Below the pieces are notes generated by a model. That model was not told the origin of the DNA, searched no databases, and saw nothing but the letters and a program-made list of their open reading frames with translations. Shown piece after piece: positions 45,718 through 53,535 of a stretch of 64,000 nt of DNA (positions are counted from its first letter, which is position 1; every line of letters begins with the position of its first letter). The DNA is from Glaciihabitans tibetensis. GTDB taxonomy: Bacteria; Actinomycetota; Actinomycetes; Actinomycetales; Microbacteriaceae. A program made the translations under genes and the position numbers. The stretch spans positions 276,729 to 340,728 of the forward strand of contig NZ_PVTL01000006.1 of assembly GCF_003003265.1 (NCBI RefSeq), in the 5' to 3' direction.

Positions 45718-46462
45718 TGAGCTTCTCGAGGTGGAGGGTGTAAACGTTTCTGCGATAGGGAGATTGGGTGAGATCTCGTTGTATGAGTCGCAACTGTACG
45801 GATGCAATGCCTAGCTCGACAAGCTCGTCAAATCCTTTACTCCTGGTCTCGTCAGATAGTTGATATCGACGTTCAGCTTGTTTGGGAGATAGCCATAAAT
45901 TTGTTGGTTTCCTTCCGGACGCTAGGTCGAGAAGCACTAACAGCATCACGAAACCGGGCCCGCTTAGCCTTGCAATCCAGCCATTGGTCCAAATTTCATT
46001 AGGAACCTTGAAATATCGATTCTCATCGAGCGCGTCGATTTCTTTTTGCCTTGCTTCAACCAGAACTTTCCCCGGCGGAATGTAAGGGCGGCCCCGTCCA
46101 GTTTCTTCCAGCAAACGTAAGCGGGGTGGTAAACCCGGGGAGGGTTCGGAATCTAAAAATTGTTGCTCAACGAGACGTCGCAGCGCAGCGTTTACGCGGC
46201 TCGCTCCTTTGGTCTCAGGTTCGCTAAGACCCAACAACGTAGCCCAAGTCCTGGCGGAAAAGCTCACGTCGTAAGGCTCACTGACAGCGATCCACAAAAT
46301 GGAAATCAACAGCTTAATTTTTACAACGCCTCCACCTCGACCTCCGCGTAACAGTCGCGCAACCGGGGATGGCTGATTCTCCAAGAGCGATGGTCCCAAG
46401 AAAGAGGATCGGATAATCGCAGACTCGCGTTTGATGCGACGCGCAAATGCTTTCCCAGACAT
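45698..46462 (-). CDS. unknown protein with predicted winged-helix domains
   Basis: ATG at 46462 gives 254 residues; earlier TTG/GTG starts at 46549-46543 extend into AT-rich intergenic sequence. Two helix-rich blocks each look like a winged helix: 'KIKLLISILWIAVSEPYDVS' to 'NAALRRLVEQQFLD' and 'GFVMLLVLLDLASGRK' to 'RSKGFDELVELGIASVQLRL'. The tail is 'YRRNVYTLHLEKL'. This resembles DNA-binding or replication-initiation proteins of plasmids, but the match is structural guesswork. Codon use is low-GC like the rest of the island. Confidence 0.6.
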   Translation of the reverse strand: MSGKAFARRIKRESAIIRSSFLGPSLLENQPSPVARLLRGGRGGGVVKIKLLISILWIAVSEPYDVSFSARTWATLLGLSEPETKGASRVNAALRRLVEQQFLDSEPSPGLPPRLRLLEETGRGRPYIPPGKVLVEARQKEIDALDENRYFKVPNEIWTNGWIARLSGPGFVMLLVLLDLASGRKPTNLWLSPKQAERRYQLSDETRSKGFDELVELGIASVQLRLIQRDLTQSPYRRNVYTLHLEKLNESPPK

Positions 46463-47093
46463 CGCCGCCTGCTGAGCCAAAAAAACGGAGGAGGGTGGAT
46501 GTAGTTCGAGGTAATTACTCTCGGAATTATTATGAGCCGTCACAAACAATAGGTTATCACCGTTGCAAACAACTGCCTAGTACTAGTTTATACAATGACC
46601 GGTTAGAATCGTGCTTAGCACGTTCCGCTTGTTTGCTGGGTTTTACATGCGAAAAGAAGAATCTGAAAAAGAATAGCGATGGGTGCTATTGACAAACAAT
46701 GACACCAGCGATTAGTCTGACCTCGTGGCCGCGATTCGGGTCCGTGAATAATTGGCTCCCCTTGCGAGGGGGGTTTGCTGAAAACTTCGCGGTCGTCTCA
46801 TTAGCCTCGGAAGAGCCCGATCCGCGTCCACACCTTCCAACTTTCACAGGCTGAGTCTGGCTGGTGGTCGCCGCACCTCGGGCGTGGCTGGTGTTCTTTC
46901 TGCTCGTCCACGCGGCAACATCCGTATTCGGTCTAAGTAGCTGAGCGAGCTAGCCTCTGCAGTTTTCGCGTCAGACCCGCGTTTGCGGTGGAACCGGACT
47001 CGGCTAGGGGCTAACTTGTGCTTCGACCGGGCGGCGCATGCCGCCTGGGCGCGCTCTCACCGCAAATGCTTGTTGTCGGTGGTCGCAGAGAGG
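46463..47093. other. AT-rich intergenic stretch of the island
   Basis: No convincing gene. From about 46500 to 46720 the sequence is markedly AT-rich and would suit promoters for the leftward gene. The rest has scattered stops in all frames. A weak rightward frame begins at 46983 but gains family-like character only after 47094. Confidence 0.5.
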
Positions 47094-47477
47094 ATGGAGC
47101 CCACGGGCCAACCAACTGCAATATGTGCCTTCTGTACAGGCCAAATGGATGGGAGTTTGATAACCACCGTCAACGGTGTTGAACTGTGCGAAGGGTGTCA
47201 AATTTTTCCCGCAGACATGCAGAACGACTCTCACCTGGGGACGCTCACGTTTACCGCCGATGGTACGTCTTTGACGTGCTCATGCGGCGACACGTACGAA
47301 CGCCCAAGCTGGGCCAGCGCCATGGTTCTTGCCCCGTTACCGTCGCTCCCCGCTGCGATGGCTCAGCTGCATGTCAGTAGTGAGCCGTTGCCTGGTCGTC
47401 TTGCATCGGAGCCACGCCGGCAAGCTGCGCCGCGCTATCGCCTCCGATCGCTCATCGAACGGATACAGCAGCGCTAA
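47094..47477 (+). CDS. small zinc-ribbon-like protein, doubtful
   Basis: If real, 127 residues from the ATG at 47094. It contains 'ICAFC' and 'LCEGC' about 22 residues apart, a four-Cys zinc-ribbon spacing, and then 'CSCGDTYERPSW'. The basic C-terminus (RRQAAPRYRLRSLIERIQ) could bind nucleic acid. The ribosome site is poorly placed and no family is recognised. Confidence 0.4.
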   Translation: MEPTGQPTAICAFCTGQMDGSLITTVNGVELCEGCQIFPADMQNDSHLGTLTFTADGTSLTCSCGDTYERPSWASAMVLAPLPSLPAAMAQLHVSSEPLPGRLASEPRRQAAPRYRLRSLIERIQQR

Positions 47478-47654
47478 ACAGGGCGGGGTAGCTCTTCAAA
47501 CTGGGCCTGTTGTCGATGTGAAACCGCGTCTCTACATCGGCCGCGATTGTGTAGCGGCATGAACCGCACCAGATCGATTCGTCCTCAATAACAATCGGTG
47601 CTCGGTGGTGCCCGCGGAGGTCATCGAGATAGCCAGTCGTGCCAAACTTCCCAA

Positions 47655-48071
47655 ATGGCAGACGACTCTAAAACCATCCCGCTTCTCCTCACCGCTGGGC
47701 CTGTCGGGTCCGGCTCGCTCAACCTGCGTTTCCCACGGGAGTACACAGCAGAGATTAAGGCTTTGCTCGACGACAACGGAATTGAGCACAGCAGCGCAGC
47801 GGAGTTTTCTGAGGGCGTCGAACTCGCAATCGAGGCCGTGCGCATTGGGACGGGCGCAGCTGGAATCGTTGGCGGTCTCGGTTTTATGTATAGGACCTTC
47901 GTGCATCGCCATGACGGCAAGCGTGTCGCCATCAGCAAGGACGGAGATCTCGACGTAAGCGGGTTCTCACAGAAACGAACCGAGCAGATCATCGAGAATC
48001 AGGTGACCGCGCAAGCAGAGCGTGACGCTGAATGGTTTCGGTCGATAGGGTCCGAGTCTCCCGATCAATAA
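47655..48071 (+). CDS. unknown 138-residue island protein
   Basis: The ATG at 47655 is the first start within a plausible fold. The sequence alternates strands and helices: 'TIPLLLTAGPVGSGSLNLRF', then helix 'PREYTAEIKALLDDNG', a Gly-rich helix 'GTGAAGIVGGLGFMYRTFV', strand 'RHDGKRVAISKDGDLDVSGF', and a final charged helix. The layout recalls small conflict-system adaptor proteins such as effector-associated components, but I cannot assign a family. It has no partner on the same strand. Confidence 0.5.
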   Translation: MADDSKTIPLLLTAGPVGSGSLNLRFPREYTAEIKALLDDNGIEHSSAAEFSEGVELAIEAVRIGTGAAGIVGGLGFMYRTFVHRHDGKRVAISKDGDLDVSGFSQKRTEQIIENQVTAQAERDAEWFRSIGSESPDQ

Positions 48072-48149
48072 CGATCTTTGCGAGCAGAGTCGATCGGGAC
48101 CTATGACGCCGACTTGGCAGGCGCTATGCAATGCTGCGCAATTTGCGGT

Positions 48150-48671
48150 TTAGTTACCAGAAGCCCGAAGGTGGTCCGCGTAGCGGGTTAGCCAATCCCC
48201 ATCTAGGCGTATGACCTTGCGCGCCATCCCTTTGCCGTGTTCGCGTTTCCATCGAAGAGTGACCGTGGGTCTCATGAGCACAGGATCAAGAATTTCTATC
48301 GGGTGATCGAAGCTTTCATGGATCTTATAAAGCGGAATCCTCACCGCCCATGGCTCGTTAACCGCCACAACACTTTTTTGCTGATACGGGCGAACGCCAT
48401 CGGACGTCTCTTGAGTTGTCCCGATGACTACGGAAGTAGTGGTGAGGTCGACAAGACGAGCAGGAGCAGTCCCATGATTCTCAATGGTGAGAGTCATGTA
48501 CGGAATTGTGAAGCTAGCGAACGTCTTTAATTCGATGCCGCCTGCTAGTCCAATACGGTCCCAGGTGACGAAGAGGTCTGGCCTGTTCTGATATTTGCGA
48601 GATTGGGAAATTGCAATAAGCGCGAGTACCACTGTGACCACAATCCCGATCAGTGACCATACCCATTCCAT
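48150..48671 (-). CDS. membrane-anchored protein of unknown function
   Basis: ATG 48671 gives 173 residues. An N-terminal helix (MEWVWSLIGIVVTVVLALIA) is followed by a beta-rich cytoplasmic domain: 'RPDLFVTWDRIGLAGGIEL', 'IPYMTLTIENHGTAPARLVD' and 'RPTVTLRWKREHG'. The 'ENHGTAPA' pattern is common in Ig-like domains of small phage- or element-borne membrane proteins. It is third in a leftward group after the genes at 48844 and 49434. Confidence 0.6.
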   Translation of the reverse strand: MEWVWSLIGIVVTVVLALIAISQSRKYQNRPDLFVTWDRIGLAGGIELKTFASFTIPYMTLTIENHGTAPARLVDLTTTSVVIGTTQETSDGVRPYQQKSVVAVNEPWAVRIPLYKIHESFDHPIEILDPVLMRPTVTLRWKREHGKGMARKVIRLDGDWLTRYADHLRASGN

Positions 48672-48843
48672 GGCCTGAGCGTACCCGCACCGCAAGATGC
48701 CCGGTCCGTTGGCTGAACGACATAGCCCCGTGACCCCTGCGATCGATCGCAGCACAGTAACTGCTCTCCCGGCCAAACCGGTCGATCCCTAACCAGTGCT
48801 GGGGCAAGGCAGTCTGCTTCCTCGTGGCCCAACGCGTATGGGT

Positions 48844-49395
48844 TCAGTCACCTAATCGATCATCGTTTATGACGAATGGGACGGCTTTTTGATCTAGAAT
48901 TTTTCGTATTTTCCACTGTCGTTTCGGACTGATCTCGGTTTTATCTCGGACGCCAAACATTTTCCGTAGGAACTCCCAGTCATTCCAGCCGTCGTTTTCG
49001 TTGTACTGGTCGGGAGTAAATGCTCCGACGTCATAGAGATAATCGAGTACAGCGCGTGAGAAGTATTCCGTTGTTAGGGCAATCTGCCTTCCTTCGCGAG
49101 CGGCGCTGCGAATATGCACTAACTTCCGGAACACAGCAATTTGTCTGTTGAGGTCGGTCCGCTCGAAGTGGTTCACGCAGGTGCTCCCGATGGGGAATAG
49201 CTCTGCACCATTGTGAGTGTTCGTGATGGTGTACAGCCAGAGAAGGTTCGTTTGACCGCAGACGCACTCTCCTTCGCCCGTCGGGTGCTCTGCCACGGAC
49301 GTGACCTCCCACTCCAGCACGCCGGTCTTCCATTTGCTGGCCGTCGACGCTTCAGTAACAGCGCGGCGTAACGCGTGGAAATTTGCCGTCTTCAC
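48844..49395 (-). CDS. CxC...CxxH zinc-site protein of phage/plasmid type
   Basis: GTG at 49395 has a purine-rich AAGAGAGAG upstream. The 183-residue protein carries 'GEGECVCGQTNLLWLYTITN' and 'FPIGSTCVNHF', placing Cys44, Cys46, Cys73 and His76 for a zinc site. This pattern is found in a family of small proteins from phages and mobile elements of Gram-positive bacteria, without a known function as far as I can recall. It begins 38 bases after the unknown gene at 49434, so it is likely in the same operon. Confidence 0.65.
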   Translation of the reverse strand: MKTANFHALRRAVTEASTASKWKTGVLEWEVTSVAEHPTGEGECVCGQTNLLWLYTITNTHNGAELFPIGSTCVNHFERTDLNRQIAVFRKLVHIRSAAREGRQIALTTEYFSRAVLDYLYDVGAFTPDQYNENDGWNDWEFLRKMFGVRDKTEISPKRQWKIRKILDQKAVPFVINDDRLGD

Positions 49396-49433
49396 TGTTC
49401 TCTCTCTTCCCTAGCTGACCGTCTACCGGTGTG

Positions 49434-50393
49434 TTAAGAGCGTGGTCCAGGCTTGCGGCTCAGGTGGAACTCGAGCTGGTCGTCTGTCAGGGCGAGAAAA
49501 GAACTCTGCCGTTCGGCCCGGTAGGTCCCCAGCACGTCGGTGCCATCCTTCTCAAGGATGCGGGCGGTCTGATTTGCGCTTGTCGTTCGGCTCGGAGCAA
49601 ACGCCGACGTGGTCTTGAGTTCCTTTTTAGTGAACCGCGGACGAGAAAAGATTTCTTTGCGCCGGACGACTTTCACAAGGTTTTCCCACTTCACGTAATC
49701 GAGGACAGCGACCCCGTAATACTGGCCGTAGGTCATTTGGATTTTGTAGTTGGCGAACCACTTCGGGACGAGGAGGAGGGGTTTACCATCCGCAACCGGA
49801 AGAGTGAGAGTCTTCGATTCCCATGTGGCGCGGGCACTGTTCCAATAGGTGGTTTCCATGGTGGTTGTTGGTCGGCGAGTATGGAACTCGGGGTGCTTCG
49901 CCATCATGTCGCTGGTGAACTGTTCGAGGGTTTCAAGCACGATCCTTGCCGTGATATCAGAAGTGACATCTTTATCGATTCTGTCAACGAACAGCGGGAT
50001 GTCTTCGACATATTTGAGCGTTGCGACGGCGAGCTGGCACAGGGGGTTGCCGAGGAGTTCGTTCCAGATCTGTGTGCCGAGCTTTTCGGCGGCGCCATGA
50101 CCCTGGGTGCCCTTACTGGACATGCCCAATCGGGTGGCGCTGAGCTCTCTGAAGTGCTGCAGGCTCTGTTCTCCGGAGACGTGATCTGCGGGGGCTGCAG
50201 AACGAAGGTTCACGAGTATCCCGTCAAAGAACTGGGTGAGGGCAGCGTCGGCGGCCAATCCATACCGGTCGCCGGTTCTGGACGCTACTCGGATGGCACT
50301 GGGATCGATAAACAGCAAGTTGTCGCGCTCGACGTTCACGTCAAGAAAATCGACAGGTCCGCTGATGCGGAAGTCGGCAGTTATTCGGGGCAT
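49434..50393 (-). CDS. unknown protein divergent from the XRE/ImmA pair
   Basis: ATG 50393 gives 319 residues (a TTG at 50405 is also possible). Motifs that look conserved are 'NLLFIDPSAIR', 'EDIPLFVDRIDKDVTSDITA' and 'ADGKPLLLVPKWFANYKI'. I have the impression of such sequences near restriction or abortive-infection genes but cannot name a family. The Asp/Asn-rich motifs could be catalytic. It heads a leftward operon and shares a 20-bp inverted-repeat control region with the XRE regulator, so it is likely the regulated target. Confidence 0.65.
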   Translation of the reverse strand: MPRITADFRISGPVDFLDVNVERDNLLFIDPSAIRVASRTGDRYGLAADAALTQFFDGILVNLRSAAPADHVSGEQSLQHFRELSATRLGMSSKGTQGHGAAEKLGTQIWNELLGNPLCQLAVATLKYVEDIPLFVDRIDKDVTSDITARIVLETLEQFTSDMMAKHPEFHTRRPTTTMETTYWNSARATWESKTLTLPVADGKPLLLVPKWFANYKIQMTYGQYYGVAVLDYVKWENLVKVVRRKEIFSRPRFTKKELKTTSAFAPSRTTSANQTARILEKDGTDVLGTYRAERQSSFLALTDDQLEFHLSRKPGPRS

Positions 50394-50441
50394 TTTTTGG
50401 TCCAATCAGGGTAAGCGTCGGGAATGTCGGATGCGGCATGC

Positions 50442-50493
50442 TGTTGCGCTACCGACACACTAAATGTACCTTAAGTGTGTCGGTAGCGCAACA
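50442..50493. promoter_or_regulatory. perfect 20-bp inverted repeat between divergent island genes (XRE operator)
   Basis: TGTTGCGCTACCGACACACT (50442-50461) and its exact reverse complement (50474-50493) flank 12 bases. The centre lies about 71 bases from the XRE start and 74 from the divergent unknown gene, almost symmetric. This fits a bidirectional operator bound by the XRE-family protein. Confidence 0.75.
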
Positions 50494-50537
50494 CACTCTC
50501 GGTTGCGTACCATTGACCTATCTAGAGGGAGAACAAA

Positions 50538-50903
50538 ATGGCGCAAACAAACATCGATGTCTCAAGACTCGTAGCGGTCCTTGATGCGCGGATCGAGGCG
50601 GATAAATTGTCGTGGCGACAGGCAGCCGGGCAGATCGGGGTCAGCCCGTCACTGCTCTCTCGGCTACGAAACAGACAGCGCCCCGATCTCGATGCCTATG
50701 TGCTGATTGTTCGATGGCTCAACATGTCAACTGAAGATTTTCTTGAGCGAGAAGGTCATCGCGAGGAACAGCCGGAACTCACGAGTGAGGTGTCGGCATT
50801 GCTGCGCGCGAGACGTGATCTAAGCGACGGCGACAAGATGCTGCTTGAAAACGTCTTCAAGTCAGGCTTGCAGGTGGTCCGGAGTACTCGAGCGGAAATG
50901 TAA
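50538..50903 (+). CDS. XRE family helix-turn-helix regulator (ImmR-like)
   Basis: A 121-residue regulator. The helix-turn-helix reads 'LSWRQAAGQIGVSPSLLSRL' with 'RNRQRPDLDAYVLIVRWLNM', as in phage-type repressors. The C-terminal 45 residues ('ELTSEVSALLRARRDLSDGD') form a charged helix that may be the target of the adjacent protease. GGGAG lies seven bases before the ATG. It is followed three bases later by the ImmA/IrrE-type peptidase gene. Confidence 0.88.
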   Translation: MAQTNIDVSRLVAVLDARIEADKLSWRQAAGQIGVSPSLLSRLRNRQRPDLDAYVLIVRWLNMSTEDFLEREGHREEQPELTSEVSALLRARRDLSDGDKMLLENVFKSGLQVVRSTRAEM

Positions 50904-50906
50904 CTG

Positions 50907-51464
50907 ATGAATAAGGCTGAGCTTGGACGGTTGGCGCATGAAGTACGACGAGATCTGGGCTTGACGCCAGATCAGCAGTTTGACCCTCTGCACTGGGGCC
51001 GCGAGTGGGGCGTCCCAATGCTGTCTTTGGACCAGGCGACCAGCGACCCAGCTACCCTGCAGCGGTTGACGGTGGACGCTCCCGAGCTATGGTCGGCTGC
51101 GGTGGTAAGAGATCAACTGGGGCATTGCGTGATCTATAACCACGCACATTCCGCACCCAGGATTCGATCTGACCTTGCGCATGAAGTTGCGCATCTGATC
51201 GCAGAGCATCGCTTAGATGTGGCATGGATGGAGCCCGGAGGTAAGAAGTGCGGAGCCTCGCCTGCGCATGAGAAAGAGGCGGCGGAGTTAGGGGCAGCTC
51301 TTCTCGTCCCTGCCGCCGCGGCTAAAACACATGCGGTATACGGGAGGCAGCCCGAAACACTCGCAGCAAAGTTTGGAGTGAGCCTCGAGATGGCAACTTG
51401 GCGGATAGGTATATCGGGAGGTCCAAAAATCCGAGAGCGGTGGCTGGCGAAGCAAGGCAGGTAG
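50907..51464 (+). CDS. ImmA/IrrE family metallo-endopeptidase
   Basis: A 185-residue peptidase with the zinc motif HExxH in 'DLAHEVAHLIAEHRLD', and a downstream Glu-rich helix 'HEKEAAELGAALLVPAAAA' that supplies the third ligand. In ICEBs1 and in Deinococcus, such proteins cleave a cognate XRE-type repressor on DNA damage. By analogy it should cleave the protein encoded directly upstream and derepress the divergent operon (inference). Confidence 0.9.
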   Translation: MNKAELGRLAHEVRRDLGLTPDQQFDPLHWGREWGVPMLSLDQATSDPATLQRLTVDAPELWSAAVVRDQLGHCVIYNHAHSAPRIRSDLAHEVAHLIAEHRLDVAWMEPGGKKCGASPAHEKEAAELGAALLVPAAAAKTHAVYGRQPETLAAKFGVSLEMATWRIGISGGPKIRERWLAKQGR

Positions 51465-51496
51465 TTGAGGATTTGAGCACTTCCAAACCGCGGGTA

Positions 51497-51696
51497 TGTC
51501 TCGTAACCCTTGGGTTACGAGGCGCTTAGGTTACGAGACACATCTGCTGATGACTCCGTGTAAAGCCTCGATGTCGGAGTAGCTCATGGCTGGACTCTGA
51601 CAGCCATTGTGAGACGACGACGACAACCGAGAAATCTCGTAACGATGTCCCGCAACCTGTCGGCTGAATATCCGTGTTCGTTCAGGGTTACGAGAC
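51497..51696. repeat. cluster of inverted TCTCGTAAC repeats upstream of the integrase
   Basis: TGTCTCGTAACC (51497-51508) and its exact reverse complement GGTTACGAGACA (51529-51540) enclose another GGGTTACGAG (51512-51521). Further copies, TCTCGTAAC at 51635-51643 and GGGTTACGAGAC at 51685-51696, again face each other. The arrangement resembles a recombinase binding site rather than a terminator series. Confidence 0.7.
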
Positions 51697-52502
51697 GGTC
51701 GGTTAGAGAGTTATCTTGGTGTCGCGCTCGAGGATATTCCAGCGCGGCGCTGGTGCTCAAGTATGCGATCCGAGACGGACGGATTTCACGGAATGTATGT
51801 GCTGGAATCGGCCTACCCCGCATTGACCGGGCACGGCGCCAATACCTGTCACACGAGTACGTTCATGAGTTTGCTCACCGATGCGGACCAGACGGGGACA
51901 TCGTCTTGACTCTGGCATATACAGGGTTGCCCTGGGGAGAGCTCGCGGCATCGCGCGTCGAAGACGTTGATTTCGAACGCCGGCGCCTAGTTGTCAACCA
52001 AGCGGTAACAGAAGTAGGTCCTAATTTGATCTACGGAACCCCTAAGAATCACAGCCGCCGAAGTGTCCCTTTTCCGGAGTTCATCGAAACTGCGCTGGTC
52101 GACCGAACCGCGAATCGCCTCCACGGCGATTTCGTGTTCACGGCTCCAAAAGGAGGGGCGTTGCGCAATCGGAACTGGCGGCGGCGAAACTTCGAGCGCG
52201 CTGTCGTCGAACTCACTACAGCGCATCCCGAACTCGTCGTTTTCTCGCCTCACGACCGACGCCACACAGCGGCAAGTCTTGCGATTCCGGCGGGTGCGAA
52301 CGTAAACGCAGTGCAGCGAATGCTCGGGCACAAGACGGCCGCCATGACGTTAGACGTCTACAGTGACCTGTTTGATGATGATTTTGATGCAGTAGGAGTC
52401 GCCCTGAATGAAGCCGGTGCTTCAGCAATTGTGGGCAAAATGTGGGCAAACGATCCCAACGTCGATTCCGACACGAGTGCTCGGCGGTCAAGATCCGCGT
52501 AA
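51609..52502 (+). pseudogene. tyrosine integrase, N-terminally truncated with a lost catalytic arginine
   Basis: The C-terminal catalytic domain is recognisable: 'DIVLTLAYTGLPWGELAASR', 'GTPKNHSRRSVPFPEFI' (Lys), 'FSPHDRRHTAASLAIPAGAN' (H-x-x-R), 'VQRMLGHKTAAMTLDVYSDL' (His and nucleophile Tyr). The first catalytic Arg, normally in 'TGLRWGEL', is Pro. The N-terminal arm-binding and most of the core-binding domain are missing (297 residues, against about 380 usual), and the first 45 residues do not look like the family. It ends 20 bases from tRNA-Lys, as expected for an integrase acting there, but is probably inactive. Confidence 0.8.
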
Positions 52503-52521
52503 ATAAAAGGATCAAAAGGGT

Positions 52522-52594
52522 GGGCCCCGTCGGACTCGAACCGACGACCCGCGGATTAAAAGTCCGATGCTCTACCAACTGAGCTAGAGGCCCG
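52522..52594 (-). tRNA. tRNA-Lys (anticodon TTT)
   Basis: The minus strand folds as a full cloverleaf of 73 bases. Acceptor GGGCCTC pairs with GGGGCCC (one G-T), the D arm is AGCTCAGTTGGTAGAGC, the anticodon loop CTTTTAA sits in stem GGACT/TCC-type pairing, and the T arm is CGTCGGTTCGAGTCCGACG. CCA is not encoded. Its 3' end faces the integrase, marking the island insertion point. Confidence 0.96.
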
Positions 52595-52670
52595 CGGCAA
52601 GAAATCCCGCGCTAACAAATGTAGTGCCTATTCACCCCCGGGTTTGCACGGACAGCCTAGGCTCGGTGGA

Positions 52671-53300
52671 ATGGCCGACGACTTCCACAAGCCCACGCAG
52701 TACTCCGGCGACAAGTTCGACACCTTCATCGGAGGAGAGGACCCGGCGCAGATCGTGCGCATGGCCCACGACACTGCGCACGCCCTCATCGATCGCGGCC
52801 GCGCGACAGAAGACCCCGCGGTGCTGCAGCGCCTCGTCTCGTACACCGACGAGCACGGCATCGACGCCCTCGCCGAACTCTGGGCGCGGTCGAACCCCCG
52901 CACACTCCCGGGTGCCCTGTGGCGGATCTACCTGATGCGGGTGCTGATCCGTCAGGATCCGACGGGGATGGCCTTTCTCTTCCAGCGCGGCACCGAGGTG
53001 CTGCAGACAATCGATCCCGTGGTTGCCGGCGCAACCCTGCCGACCGGACCGGACGAGATCACCGCCTTGGCCGACCAGATCCTGCGCGGGATGTTCGTCG
53101 GCGACTTCGCCGTTGCGCTCGATCGGGCGGCGGCCTTCTGTCGCGTGAGTGGTGCAGGGGCGACGAGCGTGGCGGATGACACGGAGCTGACCAACCCCAC
53201 CCGTGCGACCGAATTGACCGCACGTGCTGCGCGGCTCGCCCAAACCGCCGCCGAATTCGCTGCTAGCGCACGACTACACCGCGCGGGTCAACTCGAGTAA
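52671..53300 (+). CDS. conserved actinobacterial protein of unknown function
   Basis: ATG 52671 gives 209 residues. It is a soluble, helix-rich protein: 'DDFHKPTQYSGDKFDTFIGG', 'LPGALWRIYLMRVLIRQDP' and 'ADQILRGMFVGDFAVALDRA'. I recognise it as a conserved neighbour of SigK-type genes in related genomes, without known activity. It is transcribed towards the sigma-factor gene with a structured RNA region between. Confidence 0.7.
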   Translation: MADDFHKPTQYSGDKFDTFIGGEDPAQIVRMAHDTAHALIDRGRATEDPAVLQRLVSYTDEHGIDALAELWARSNPRTLPGALWRIYLMRVLIRQDPTGMAFLFQRGTEVLQTIDPVVAGATLPTGPDEITALADQILRGMFVGDFAVALDRAAAFCRVSGAGATSVADDTELTNPTRATELTARAARLAQTAAEFAASARLHRAGQLE

Positions 53301-53535
53301 AATAGTAAATCCGGGCCGCAGTAACCCCGGGCTCCACTAATAGCCGCTCCGAGCGGCCTCGCGCCGAGAGGCGTTCTGCGGCCCGGGCCAACTTTCGCTT
53401 CTTCCGGTATTCGGAATGCACTTGTTACCAATCCGCTTGGCGGAGGGCACCGAACCACTGGTATGTCATCCTTCTCGATCCAGTCAGCCTCCGCTCGCCG
53501 AGCGAGTCACGGCGTTCGTTCGGGAGCGACCTGAC
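53301..53535 (+). promoter_or_regulatory. structured 5' leader of the sigma-factor gene
   Basis: CCGGGCCGCAG (53311-53321) and its exact complement CTGCGGCCCGG (53376-53386) enclose two internal hairpins: GCCGCT/AGCGGC (53343-53357) and CCTC/GAGG (53357-53371). This gives a closed multi-branched structure starting ten bases after the preceding stop. About 150 further bases separate it from the sigma start. It could be a cis-acting RNA or an elaborate terminator; no known riboswitch class is recognised. Confidence 0.5.

Larger units (their letters stand above)
45319..52521. mobile_element. decayed integrated element (genomic island) next to tRNA-Lys
   Basis: This stretch is visibly less GC-rich than its flanks. 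It holds mostly unrecognised genes on both strands, and an XRE/ImmA pair of the type that controls integrative elements. It ends with a tyrosine integrase whose stop lies 20 bases from the tRNA-Lys(TTT) 3' end. Broken host genes lie at the other side. The left boundary is approximate and no matching att repeat was found, consistent with decay. Confidence 0.7.

Noticed and set aside
46447..46692. Small rightward frame of 81 codons in the AT-rich island gap
   Set aside because: It is antisense to the start of the winged-helix-like gene, lacks a ribosome site, and has no recognisable pattern.
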